Source: Chara braunii
Taxonomy: Eukaryota; Streptophyta; Charophyceae; Charales; Characeae
Reading direction: 5' to 3'
DNA length: 30,930 nt
Assembly (NCBI GenBank): GCA_003427395.1
Contig: BFEA01000005.1
Location: 3,757,500-3,788,429 of the forward strand
Below, piece by piece: positions 8,105 through 17,560 of this stretch. The notes under the pieces are model-generated. The model ran no database searches. It was not told the origin of the DNA and was given only the letters and a program-made list of their open reading frames with translations. Numbering within the stretch: position 1 is the first letter of the stretch; each line of letters opens with the position of its first letter. Made by a program: the position numbers and the translations under genes.

Positions 8105-9786
8105 GTGCCATCTCTAGTGTACATAAAAGTGTTTTGTACAGCAAAGCGAAGATGTTAAAGAATTCGAGGAACAGAAAGGGCGTTCGGCATTGAATCAGTT
8201 GTCCATTGGCCACAACGAGGTCCTCGAATAACATGTCCAGGACATTGCAACGTGGATGCTTGCGAACATGCCGAAGGGCAACAACTTTTGCCACATTATT
8301 CAGAATGCGGTAATGAGGAAGATTGGTGTACATTGTGGTAAAATCAACAGTGCGAGGAGAGGCCACGGAGAGACGGAAGTCAATCGCCACTTCATTGACA
8401 TTCTGAACGATCCAGCACTGCCGAACACCAACCTCTTGATAGAGCTCAACGTCTTTCGCACCTCTCCCACGGAGAGACGGTGCATTGTTTTTCAGGTCAA
8501 TCGCCACTTCATCTGCAGTCTAAACGATCCAGCACCGTCGAACACCAACCTCTTGATAGAGCTTAGTGTCTTTCGCACGAGGTGCATAGATCACTCCTTA
8601 CAAAGCAACACTGAAATACGACGAAGCAGTCGTTATACTAGCCAATGCCTTGTGAGGAGGCCATTCATGAATGTAGCGAATTGTTGGACGAGCACGAGCT
8701 CGCGGGGCAATAGTGATGTTATTTTGTGTTGTGACTCCAAGAATGCTGCCAAAAGCTGGAGGAGATTTGTGAGCTTTGAGCACATAGTAAGGGTAAGGTA
8801 CGGTATGAGTGCGAATCTAACAACAATGGCGATTCCATATTGCATGGTTATCAAGGACATTAGCAACGGGTCCTCATGGGATTCATGAGGACAAGTGTAA
8901 ATGGGACTGTCCAAATTGGTAGAGAGATGAAACATATACCAATTCTTGCAGCAAATTGCGAAATTGTGTGATGTTTTGTCCACACTGACAATGGCAAAGT
9001 GTTGTTGAAGATGGTGCAAAAAGGCATGTGTAGAAGAAGTGAACGTAGCTGGCTCACATGATTGGAGAACAGAGATGCATTGGATTGATAACGTGTAAGG
9101 ATTGCAAAACTCCAACTGTTCAACTTCTGAGAAAGAGATTGGAAAGCCAATGGAACCTTTCGTAGTTGGCAATGTTCTCATCAAGTTCGATTGCCAGTGT
9201 CTGGAGCACATCAGCAGTTTCCCATTCAAGCGAGCCTTCCTGGAAAGATTGTGAAGGCTATCATCAGAAATGATATTGTAGTCCACAGAAAGAATATGTC
9301 CATCCACAAGATCAGAACAATGCGGACAGGCTCTGCGGCATTCACACGTTGAGCAGTCGGGTAAGGTCATGCTAGGAGTAAAACTCAAGGCCACATCAGT
9401 GAACTTACAAAACCCCCGTGTGCCATAATGGCCCACTTGTACGCTGTGAGAGGCAGAGAAAAGGGGGAGGAGATAAACACAGAGATGAGATGGAGAGAAG
9501 ACAAAGCAAAGAAAGACAAAGGGAAAGTCAGGACTGCAGATGAAAGCAAAGGAAAGAATAAGAAAGGCTCAAGAATCAGTCGGTTCTTCATGACAAAGAG
9601 AGCATAATTTGTAAGGTTGAGGTGGATGAACACATGGAAGACCAAGTTGAGCATTCTCAGCATAACAATTGCCGTGACAGCTGGCATTGAGCATGCACGC
9701 CATACACTCCTGACAAATGGCATGTCGATTGCAGCCCAACATGAAAGGAAGAACGGGCATCACAAAAGACCATGCATTTTGTATAA
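8105..9786 (-). pseudogene. Decayed retroelement ORF: Cys/His-rich plus Penelope-like RT (distal part)
   Basis: Read on the minus strand from 9786 down. First is a cysteine/histidine-rich block (CNRHAICQEC, then CHGNC and CSLCHEE, about 9735-9575), RING-like in spacing. Next is CECRRACPHC with GHILSVDYNIISDDSL (about 9360-9260), then VSVDKTSHNFAICCKNWYM (about 9000-8930), then VLKAHKSPPAFGSI in a shifted frame (about 8780), then VDFTTMYTNLPH (about 8350-8315), which I read as RT motif A. A Cys-rich 'G-H-...-D' block, a DK...F..CK.WY block, a K.HK motif and a (Y/F)T.LPH motif fit RTs of the Penelope-like type, though the family call is by memory of motifs. At least three frameshifts break it. 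A 117-bp duplication lies inside. It ends where element 1's LTR begins. Confidence 0.6.
8379..8580 (-). repeat. 117-bp direct duplication within the RT pseudogene
   Basis: GTCAATCGCCACTTCAT begins at 8379 and again at 8496, and both are followed by CACCAACCTCTTGATAGAGC and GTCTTTCGCAC. The minus-strand translation repeats LYQEVGVRQCWIVQ / LYQEVGVRRCWIVQ with VNEVAID / ADEVAID. The 117-base period is 39 codons, so the frame is kept. Confidence 0.85.
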
Positions 9787-10868
9787 TGCGAGGAACAAGC
9801 CCTCAAGGGGCCCTATCAGACATCACATGTTCTGGGCAAAGGCCCCCAACAAGCCAAGTGCCCGCCCTAAGTGAAGGCGGGCCTGAATATTCGTCAAAGG
9901 ACAAAATCCGACACTTTCATATGTGGGTATTCAGGCTCTTGCAACACGCTAGTTGGTCGAATGGACGCGCGAGCCTCACTAAGCTGCGTCGTACAGTTGG
10001 CCCAGGCCTGGATAGTTGCGCCTGGGCACATACACACAAAGCAGGGCCGATACATTGAGAAGCAGGCCATTGGCCTATGCAAAAGCAGTATTGTCGACGC
10101 AGCTACCTGGGAGCCCTGCACAAATGCAGCAAACAGCCCAAGTCCGGAGACCCAGGCCGTGCCCAACTGTAAATGGGGCCCAGCCCCTCAACTGTAGTCT
10201 CGGACCTCAGCGCAGGGACTACTGGAAGCTTCCAGCCAGGCCACACGCAGCATCCAAGAGGCTGTCACCTCCATATAGGAAGTGAGGGAGCCCAGGCCAG
10301 GCATTCTGGCTTGCGTAGGCAATGCGGAAGTGCTGCTGCGCTACTGCTTGATGCTGCGCTGCGGCCAACGGTGCTGATGGGGTGCATAGAGGTGAAGTGG
10401 GGCGCTGCAGGGCAGCGGGGCGCAGGCAGCCATGGCCGGGCTGCTGGGCGCCAGGGGGTAAGAGGGTGATCTGGTGGTCTTCAGGGAAGGAGGCGAAGTG
10501 TGGGGTATCAAGGTCTAACGGGGGTGATGAGATACGTACCTGGTGCATGAAGAGAGGTCGGCTATGGTGTTGACATCATGTACATTGGTCTTCGAGAGTC
10601 GAAGTGAGCTTGTTGCATGAACACAGCTGTAGGTAGGATAGGCGAGTAGAGTCGGCTGGGCGCTGGGCACCAGACAGGGAGGAGTGACTTTGGATAATGT
10701 GTTGATGTGGCCTACGGGCTTGGACATTGGCTCATTACTTCATTGTATTGCTCTATTTGGATCGATTCTCGGTGCATTTGTGCTCTCTGCTTGTACACAA
10801 CTACTCGGACATCTGTGTGATTTCGCGATTTGGTTTTCTGTATATCGTTCACACTCATATTCCTTGCA
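9787..10868 (+). repeat. 5' LTR of element 2
   Basis: It opens TGCGAGGAACAAGCCC and closes ATATTCCTTGCA, and pairs with 17561-18642 at identical length. In a hand-aligned stretch of about 375 bases (10200-10575 against its partner) I counted about 26 substitutions, mostly C/T and G/A transitions, so roughly 7 percent divergence. LTRs are identical at insertion, so this reflects age, with probable deamination of methylated cytosines. Transcription control should lie in its first two thirds. An inverted repeat around CATATAG near 10265-10285 is a candidate promoter landmark. Confidence 0.93.
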
Positions 10869-10871
10869 ATT

Positions 10872-10889
10872 TGGTATCGGAGCTGGTTC
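10872..10889 (+). promoter_or_regulatory. Primer binding site of element 2 (initiator tRNA-Met)
   Basis: TGGTATCGGAGCTGGTTC starts three bases after the LTR's terminal CA. It resembles the complement of the plant initiator tRNA-Met 3' end (TGGTATCAGAGC...), with one change (A to G) in the first twelve bases. This is the minus-strand primer site used by many plant LTR elements. Confidence 0.85.
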
Positions 10890-12210
10890 GTGATCGCCGC
10901 TTACCTGGCGCTGGCGACATTGGTACTTGGTGCGCTGACGATGCTTCATGTGCAGTAAGGATACTTTGACGCTGGCATGTTATAGCGGGGCCCAGGTGGA
11001 GGGGCCGGCTGCTGGAAGGCTGTGGCGACAGCGTCGGAGCTATGGCGACAGCGGGTGTATGTATGATGATGAGAGTATGCTGACATGGCATTTTGGCTGA
11101 GGTGGCACTGCATTGCGTTGTGGGTGGTACCGAGGCTATTGACCAGTCATTGAAATGCACGCCGACCCAATTGGTGAGAAATCTGTGGTTGGGGGCAGCT
11201 ATCTCCGGGGACGTTGTTCCCATTCTTTATCTACCCTCTCAATCTCTTCTTACTGTGAAGAAGTGAGTCCAACTTGAGTGTCCTCTCTTTGGTAAGGAGT
11301 CGTGTGCGCTCTATCTTGAGAGACGACATTCTTCCCGGTGGCGCATCTGGCAGGAGAGGGCGGTGCCTCTAAAGGGCCCTGGTCGAAGCATGGGTCACGG
11401 TCACCATGCCAACCCATGGGAGTAGTACACGCAGGCTATGCTGCTTTGTCCATTGAGGCTCTTTGCTGCGCTGATATAAGGGGTGTGCGGACTGACCAGT
11501 CCTAAGCAGACGCTCCCAGACCGTCTATAAATATTTCTGGTTGGGGGCTGTCCTTAAATTGCCCGAGGACTCTTGGGGGCTGTCCTTAAATTGCCTCTTA
11601 AATATTTCCAATGGTTGTGATCGTCGTCCTGATTGTGACGTTAAATAAATCCCGAGGACTCTTGGGGGCTGTCCTTAAATTGCCTCTTGATCAGCCAGAT
11701 CAGTCAGACATAAGGATCATTGCACGCGAGGGTAAACAACGGGCAGACTGGTCATAAGCATGCTTCTTGGGCACAGGGGTGGGCCGTGGTTGCACACCTT
11801 AGACACTGCCGCTTGTTGATGCTCACAAGTACGTTGGATACAGGGGAAGGGGATTCCAAATTGTGAACTCAACTGAACATCACTGTTACACCCATTGTGC
11901 ATACATCTGCTCACAATAGTTTATTTTTATTTTTGATTAGTTGGTGGACAGACTGCTAACACCTAACAGACAGCCTAGAGTAGGATTGTAATCTACCATA
12001 GTCAGTTCTTCTCAAAGCTTCTGTGCAGAACTAATCAAGATAGAGGTAGACTATGTGTACATTCTAAGTGGATGTTGTTGATGCCGCTTGACCGGTAGTC
12101 TAGGTAACTCGCCGGATATTAATTTATTTCAATTATTTTTAGATCCGGTCAGACGCATGCTGCGGTAGGTCCCAGAGAGGACATTAGTGCAAACAGCGTC
12201 TACCTAGCCG
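10890..12210 (+). other. Untranslated leader of element 2
   Basis: About 1.3 kb between PBS and gag without a convincing ORF. A 23-base phrase starting TTGGGGGCTGTCCTTAAATT occurs three times (about 11541, 11573 and 11662). A block with GTCGTCCTG...GACGTTAAATAA...CTTGATCAGC at about 11623-11695 has a close match in the element 3 leader (28329-28400), so a shared RNA function such as packaging or dimerisation is possible. TATAAATATTT at 11525 looks TATA-like but lies inside the leader. Confidence 0.7.
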
Positions 12211-13062
12211 ATGAGTGGATCAAAGGGTGGTGAAGATACATTTGACGATAGGAGGCAGACACGAAGGAATACCGGTAGGATACCATTAGTGTTCCACGTC
12301 CTACTACCAGGAGACGAAAGGAGACTAAGGGCTGAAGCTAGGGCCCGTAATCTAGAGACTGCGAGAGAAGCAGCAGTTAGCGCAGTAGCTATGGCTACCT
12401 CTGCAACAACATCTGCTGCGACCTCAATTGGTCAACAGACCAGCTCGCATGTTATCTCCACTACGTCAGGGGCTGGCACGAGGCAGATGGCGGGCTCGCA
12501 GTACAGCTCGCCGCCTCCACGCACTCGGGAGCAAATGGAGCTCTAGCAAGTGGAAAGGATTCGCTTAAGGCTAGAGGCAGGACTTAAAAAGGCTACCGAC
12601 AGGGAGAAAGAAATTAGAAATGGAAGTATCAGACTAGAGAGCAGAGAGGCAGACGAAGCTGCACCAGAGGGATTAGATGACTCTACCCTCAACAACAACA
12701 TGAAAGTTGTTAAGGCGAGCATCCTGACCATGCATGCATACATGGACAGCAAACTGGATACAATCCAGAACACCCTGGGCCAGATCCTGAATGCCATGCA
12801 AAGGCCACGAATTAGGCCAGCAGTTTTCCCATCGCTGCCATTCTCAATGATGACAGGCCCCCATGTCGCTCTGTCAGGATCAACACCAAGCGGTACTTCA
12901 GCAACAGATCTATCTCAGATTGCTGCTGCTTCATCTTCTGGTCCAGTGACTGGAGCTACACCACAGTCGCCGCCTGTCACGCCAACGGGACAACAACTGC
13001 CTTGGTACCCCAAGACCCCCCCTAAAACCACCTCCAACCTTCTCAGGAGACAAGAAGGATGA
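12211..13062 (+). pseudogene. Element 2 gag, N-terminal part with in-frame TAG
   Basis: Begins with ATG at 12211 (MSGSKGGEDTFDD), contains a basic then Ala/Ser/Thr-rich region, and meets TAG at 12544-12546 after 111 codons. The same frame continues to 13062 with a charged, probably coiled-coil stretch (VERIRLRLEAGLKKATDREK) and a Pro/Ser/Thr-rich linker. A run of seven C's near 13016-13022 precedes a shift: the matrix/capsid continuation (FSGDKKDEALDMWLRTV) is in another frame from about 13040. Gag proteins assemble the cytoplasmic particle. The stop and frameshift make this copy defective unless the TAG is read through. Confidence 0.75.
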
Positions 13063-13604
13063 GGCTCTTGACATGTGGTTGAGAACTGTGCCAGTGTGGG
13101 TGAAGGCAAAGAGGACATTGGTAGAGGAGGAGGTGATAACTGTTGCATCCTACTTAGGGTTCAGCAACTTGTTGGCTTAATGGATTGGTTGCTTCAAAGG
13201 GGTTCGACAGGATTATGGGTGATTGGGCGCAGACCTACACCCTAGAGAGCTTTATGGACTTAGTGGAAGCACGCTGGCACAACCCTCAGCAGGCACAGAT
13301 TGCCACTGATGGGTTATTAAAGCTCGATGCTAGAAAGTACAAGTCCGTGCCACAACGTACCACAACCGTAGAGCGCCTGATTGTAGTCCCAGGGGTGGAG
13401 TACAATCCACAGGTCTTGTTGACCATGTTCTTGAGATGTCTTCCCACAGACATCAAGAACTTACTTGCCAGCGAAGCTTGGCTAGAGTATCACACCTTTG
13501 AGACATTGAGTAAGAAGGCCCTAGGCTACGTTGGGTGGTGCTCAAACCCCCACTACGAACGAAAGAAAGAAGAAGGCTCCACAAGAGTGGAAGAAGAAGG
13601 GTAG
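13040..13604 (+). pseudogene. Element 2 gag, capsid region
   Basis: The frame from 13040 carries FSGDKKDEALDMWLRTVPVW and VEEEVITVASYLG. It hits TAA near 13178 and continues in another frame from about 13185 with LESFMDLVEARWHNPQQA and ERLIVVPGVEYNPQVLL, ending at 13604. Spacing and composition match the retrotransposon Gag capsid (Retrotrans_gag type) found before the zinc knuckle. At least one shift and one stop separate it from the start of gag. Confidence 0.75.
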
Positions 13605-14004
13605 TCGACTGATGATGGTTGATTCCGATGGGAATCAAACTGAGATCGATGATGTTTCTAAACTTGTGGAGAATGCCGAGTTAGACCGCGAGGATAGTGT
13701 TGAGGGTAGCAACCTCACCGCAATAGTTAAGACTAAGGCGGGTGGCCGCGGCAAGGGCGGCCAACAAAGGAGTCAAGGGCAAGCCGCTAACACAAACAAA
13801 ATAGCTGCTTGGGTTAGAGCAGGTTTGAATCAAGAAGTGTGGCAGGACCGTTGGCAGCGTGGGGATTGCATAAACTGCGGCAAGTACGACCATCAGCAGT
13901 TTAAATGCAAGAACGCGAAGGTTTCGCAAAAGATCCCGCTTAAGGGTGGGTATCCTTCTTCTCAGTTTGGGGCCTCTACGAGCTCCAGCTCAGGAAACAC
14001 TTAG
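13531..14004 (+). pseudogene. Element 2 gag, nucleocapsid with CCHC zinc knuckle
   Basis: In a frame of 157 codons, residues 113-126 read CINCGKYDHQQFKC, a perfect C-x2-C-x4-H-x4-C knuckle (Cys113, Cys116, His121, Cys126). It is preceded by a Gly/Arg/Lys/Gln-rich stretch (residues 68-90) typical of RNA-binding nucleocapsid. It overlaps the capsid frame by 74 bases at its 5' end, marking another frameshift around 13575-13600. The frame ends at a TAG in 14002-14004, before the protease region. Confidence 0.85.
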
Positions 14005-14072
14005 GGTCAGTAGAAGTTGTAGCTGCTTCTACTCTCGTTGAAGCGGGTGATGTACCCTCCCCGTTTCAAGAG

Positions 14073-14480
14073 TTGGCCGAAGCTATTGACTCCTTAGTCA
14101 CCCCGCATACGCATCCAGACCAAACTATACTTAGTACGTTGGATGTGTCTGAGGCCTTAGAGGACCTTCAAGGTGAGTGGTCGACAAGGGACCCTCGTGA
14201 GTCCTGCGTGGCACAAAGTAGAGGTCCTACAGGGAGACACTTCGTTGTGGAAGTTAGTGTGGGTGGTTGCAAGTGTGGCATGTTTCGTAGACATTGGCTC
14301 CACGCGAAACTTCATAAGTCGCGACTGCGTAAAGAGATTGTGCCTAAGGGACCGGATGCAACGCCTTCGAAGACCAGTAGCATCTACTTTGGCCAACAAA
14401 GAGTGCATGATGGTGGAGGACTACGTGAAGGACGTAGTCTGCACTTTCTCCTACCCGGGGGGAGAGTAAAGTCATAAGAT
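14073..14480 (+). pseudogene. Element 2 retropepsin-like aspartic protease (decayed)
   Basis: Two frames share the domain. The first gives GRHFVVEVSVGGCKCGMF (to about 14285). The second carries FVDIGSTRNFISRD (about 14281-14322) and ends at 14469 after CTFSYPGGE. The active-site signature of Pol proteases is normally D-(S/T)-G. Here it reads D-I-G, in addition to the frameshift between the two halves. The protease would cut the Gag-Pol precursor. LLGMYYLEVAKPQFDWDK just downstream (about 14519-14570) is the usual linker before RT. Confidence 0.7.
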
Positions 14481-14499
14481 ATCATTCCTGGTGAGCGAC

Positions 14500-15564
14500 A
14501 ATTTTGCCTTTCGACATGTTGTTGGGCATGTACTACCTCGAGGTTGCCAAGCCCCAGTTTGACTGGGACAAGGTGTTAAAGTAGGAGTTGCCTAATGGGA
14601 GGACCGTTAGACTGGCCAAGTATTAAGCCAGTAGGTTAATAGACTCCTATGGGTGCTTATGCGCACCTGCGTTCTATAACTATTATAAACAGAACCAAGA
14701 GGAAGGTATGTACTCTGCGAAAGGGGAGGCCGTTAAAACACCCCCAGAGATAGAGACCATCGTCGCTAAGTGCCCTGATATGTTTGAGGAGCCTACATGA
14801 GTCGTAGACAGGGAGGTTGTCCATGCCATAGAGATCATCCCAGGTAGCAAGACACCTAAAGGGCAGAATCTATAGGATGGCTCAATCTTATTTGTTCCAA
14901 AGAAAGGGGGAACACTAAGGATGTGCATTGATTATAGAGGCCTCAATGCCATCACCGTTAAGAACGCAGAGCCTCTACAACGCATCGACGACCTAATGGA
15001 TAGGGTGTAGGGGTGCAAGTATTATACAAAGATAGACTTAAAATCCGACTACCATCAGATTGCCATAAGACAGAGGACCAGCACAAAACCGCATTCCAGA
15101 CCAGGTACGGTCTGTACGAGTTTCTGGTGATGCCCTTTGGCCTCTGCAATGCGCCGGGTACATTCCGGCACACCATGAATAGGATCTTCCATGACTACTT
15201 AGATAAGTTCGTTGTCGTGTACCTCGACGCCATACTTATCTTTAGTAAGACTGTCGAGGAGCATGCTCAACATGTAGACAAAGTACTTTCACTCCTTCGA
15301 CAACACAAGTATAAGATAAACGCAGACAAATGCGGGTTCAGACGCACTCGAATCTTGTACTTGGGTCATGAATTATCCGCGGATGGGATTAGGCCCGAAG
15401 ATGCAAAGGTGGCTAGCATACGTGACTGGCTACGACCCCAGTTTGTGACTGAGGTCAAATCATTCTTGGGAATGTGTGGTTATTACCGCAATTTCGTGAA
15501 GAATTATAGCACGATCACATCTCCCTTGACTGATCTAACTCGACTTGATACGTCGTGGGATTGA
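14500..15564 (+). pseudogene. Element 2 reverse transcriptase (decayed, active site YLDA)
   Basis: The first half (about 14507-15070) has [20 protein letters not shown] and CKYYTKIDLKSDYHQI (motif A Asp present) but is interrupted by TAG/TAA/TGA codons, for example near 14583, 14625, 14798, 14873 and 15008. The frame then changes near 15066-15075. The second half is open over 15013-15564: TRYGLYEFLVMPFGLCNAPG, then VVVYLDAILIFSK, INADKCGF and SFLGMCGYYRNFV. The catalytic YLDD box reads YLDA: codon 15229-15231 is GCC where the second Asp (GAC/GAT) is required. It ends at TGA 15562. Polymerase activity is not expected even if frames were restored. Confidence 0.9.
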
Positions 15565-16000
15565 AGCGACGAGTGTCAGGCAGCTTTCAAGCATTTGAAG
15601 CATGCACACACACCATGAAGTTCTCATGGTACCCGACCCGCAAAGGCCATTCGTTGCAACCACTGACGCAGTGCTGGCTCAGCAGGGAGGGAAAAAGTTG
15701 AGACCGGTCGAGTATATGAGTAAAAAGATGACATCAAAGAAGTTGGCAAAGTCCACCTACGAGAGGGAACCCTACGCTCTCTACAAGGCACTTGTCCACT
15801 GGAGGCACTATCCGTTAGGAAGGTTCTTATACTTGAGAATTGACTATCACACCCTCAAGTGGATCAAGACCCAACCAGTTCTCTCCGATACACTCAAACG
15901 CTGGATTAAAGTCATAGATCAATATGATTTCAAACTAGACCATGTGAAGGGAGAGTGCAACAAGGTCGCGGTGCGTTGTCTCGCAGGGCAGATTACCTAG
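15565..16000 (+). pseudogene. Element 2 RNase H domain
   Basis: From about 15602 the frame reads HHEVLMVPDPQRPFVATTDA, then VLAQQGGKKLRPVEYMSKKM, STYEREPYALYKALVHWRHY, then LKWIKTQPVL and QYDFKLDHVKGECNKVA. The first catalytic Asp (TDA) is present, but the following SQYGIG-like segment is missing. Compared with element 1, 24 bases are absent at 15670/15671, between two similar GACGCA/GGCGCA words. A TGA at 15562 and a frame change near 15600 separate it from RT. A one-base loss near 15970 (GTCGCGGTGCG) shifts VADAL into the integrase frame. Confidence 0.85.
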
Positions 16001-16965
16001 GTGCGCTGGTTTCCGAGTTTGGCTTATCTGAGGACGTTACTCGATCTTTGGGGGAAGCCTATAAGGAAGATCCCATCACGATTGACATCATGAATAAACT
16101 GCAGGCCAAAGACAAGGCCACCACTGGCGACTTTGTGATAGTGGGTGGGTTACTCTTTCTTGAAAAGGCAAGGTTTAAGAGGTTAGTTGTTCCATCTAGG
16201 GAGATTTTGCGTAGTTTATTTTTAGGTGAGTGCCACGACGCAACGGGACATTTCGGCTACAAGAAGACTAGTGCTAATTTAGTACAGCGATTCTGGTGGC
16301 CTAACATGCTGGACGATGTAAAGAAGTATGTACACACCTGTCAGGTCTGTCAGCGCAACAAACCGCGGACTCAAACTCTGCTTGGGTTACTCAAGCCTCT
16401 ACCCATTCCTGCTGGCCCAAGGCAAAGTATCTCCATGGACTTCATGGATACTCTCGTGACCAGCAAGAATGGCAAGAGGCACATCTTCGTCATAGTGGAT
16501 AGGTTCACTAAATATGCTAGACTAATTGCCATGCCGGAGACTGCCAGGACTGAGCGCGTCATTAAATTGTTCATGGACAATAGGGTGCGTGACTTTGGAC
16601 TGCCAAAGACCATTGTTAGTGATAGAGATGTTCGGTTTACTAGTAAGATGTGGAAGAAGGCCGCTGAACAGATGGGCAGCCAGCTTCGGATGACTTCTGG
16701 GAATCATCCCGAAGCAAATGGGCAGGCTGAACAGATGAATCGTGTGGTGCAGCATCTGCTGAGGCATTACATCAAGCCCAGTCAGGATGACTGGGATGAG
16801 AAACTACCTCTCATCGCCAGTCTGTACAACAATGCTGTACATAGCACCACTGGCGTCAGTCCTAATCAACTGCATCTGGGATGGAAGCCTAGATCTGCTC
16901 TCGACTTCCTCCTGCCTGAAAACCGAACTGCTGCAACTCCTGGAACCATTGAAATTGGTGTCTAG
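15955..16965 (+). CDS. Element 2 integrase, longest open frame (336 codons)
   Basis: This frame holds a near-complete Ty3/gypsy integrase. The zinc-binding HHCC domain is His94, His99, Cys129, Cys132 (ECHDATGHFGYK, TCQVCQ). The catalytic core has Asp162 (SMDFMDTL), Asp223 (IVSDRDVRF) and Glu259 (NGQAEQMNR), so D-x60-D-x35-E, which matches the family rule. SPNQLHLGWKPRSALDFLLP follows. The ATG at 15955 is only where the open frame starts, because the natural protein is a Gag-Pol processing product. It ends at TAG 16963, after which the same frame continues as HEKLLQQTVEHIKKSQEAM. All catalytic residues are intact, in contrast with the dead RT upstream. Confidence 0.85.
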   Translation: MQQGRGALSRRADYLGALVSEFGLSEDVTRSLGEAYKEDPITIDIMNKLQAKDKATTGDFVIVGGLLFLEKARFKRLVVPSREILRSLFLGECHDATGHFGYKKTSANLVQRFWWPNMLDDVKKYVHTCQVCQRNKPRTQTLLGLLKPLPIPAGPRQSISMDFMDTLVTSKNGKRHIFVIVDRFTKYARLIAMPETARTERVIKLFMDNRVRDFGLPKTIVSDRDVRFTSKMWKKAAEQMGSQLRMTSGNHPEANGQAEQMNRVVQHLLRHYIKPSQDDWDEKLPLIASLYNNAVHSTTGVSPNQLHLGWKPRSALDFLLPENRTAATPGTIEIGV

Positions 16966-17522
16966 CATGAGAAATTGTTGCAGCAGACTGTCGAACACAT
17001 CAAGAAATCTCAGGAAGCCATGATTGCTTTTGAGAACAAACTTCGCCGACAGTCCACATTTCAGGTAGGGGAACGTGTCTGGGTCAAGGCTAGCGAGTTG
17101 GGACAGGAGTTTGGCATTTAATGCCTCAGTATTTCGGTCCCCGGGAAGTCTTAGACGTCGTGGGTAATGATTTGGATGGTCCCTCGTATGTCATTTGTAT
17201 CCCTGGTCACCTGCGCACTTACCCTGTTTTTCACGCCTCGAAGTTTGCACCTTTCGCTGAGACTGCACAGTTCCCATCACGGAGATCTATGCTGCCCCCA
17301 ACCATGGATGGCCACGTGGACGTTGATGATATCCTGGACCACGGAGACATGCCTGTTCCCAAGCCAACTGACAGGGGTAGACCTCCTAAACCTGCAAGGG
17401 AGTACAGAGTACATTTCAGGCATCATACTGATCGATGGATTTCAAGGGAGGAACTTGTCAAGACGGCTCCTCAGATCGAGGCAGAATATGAGAAGAAACT
17501 GAAGGGGAAGGCACCAGCATGA
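16966..17522 (+). pseudogene. Element 2 integrase C-terminus and chromodomain-like tail
   Basis: After the TAG the frame continues with FQVGERVWVKASELGQEFGI to a TAA near 17119. Relative to element 1, ten bases are missing here, which causes the shift. From 17121 the next frame reads PQYFGPREVLDVVG and HLRTYPVFHASKFAPF (a GPY/F-like integrase C-terminal motif), then a Pro-rich linker, then EYRVHFRHHTDRWISREELV and AEYEKKLKGKAPA (chromodomain-like) to the stop at 17520-17522. In chromoviruses such a tail guides integration to particular chromatin. The chromodomain call is by pattern only. Confidence 0.75.
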
Positions 17523-17547
17523 AGCACCTCAGCGGACTTTCGAAGCT

Positions 17548-17560
17548 AAGGGGGATGGAA
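17548..17560 (+). promoter_or_regulatory. Polypurine tract of element 2
   Basis: AAGGGGGATGGAA immediately precedes the TG of the 3' LTR and is identical to the element 1 PPT. It primes plus-strand synthesis. Confidence 0.9.

Noticed and set aside
11520-11535. TATAAATATTT as a promoter
   Set aside because: It lies in the transcribed leader, downstream of the PBS, and no start site or conserved context supports promoter use.
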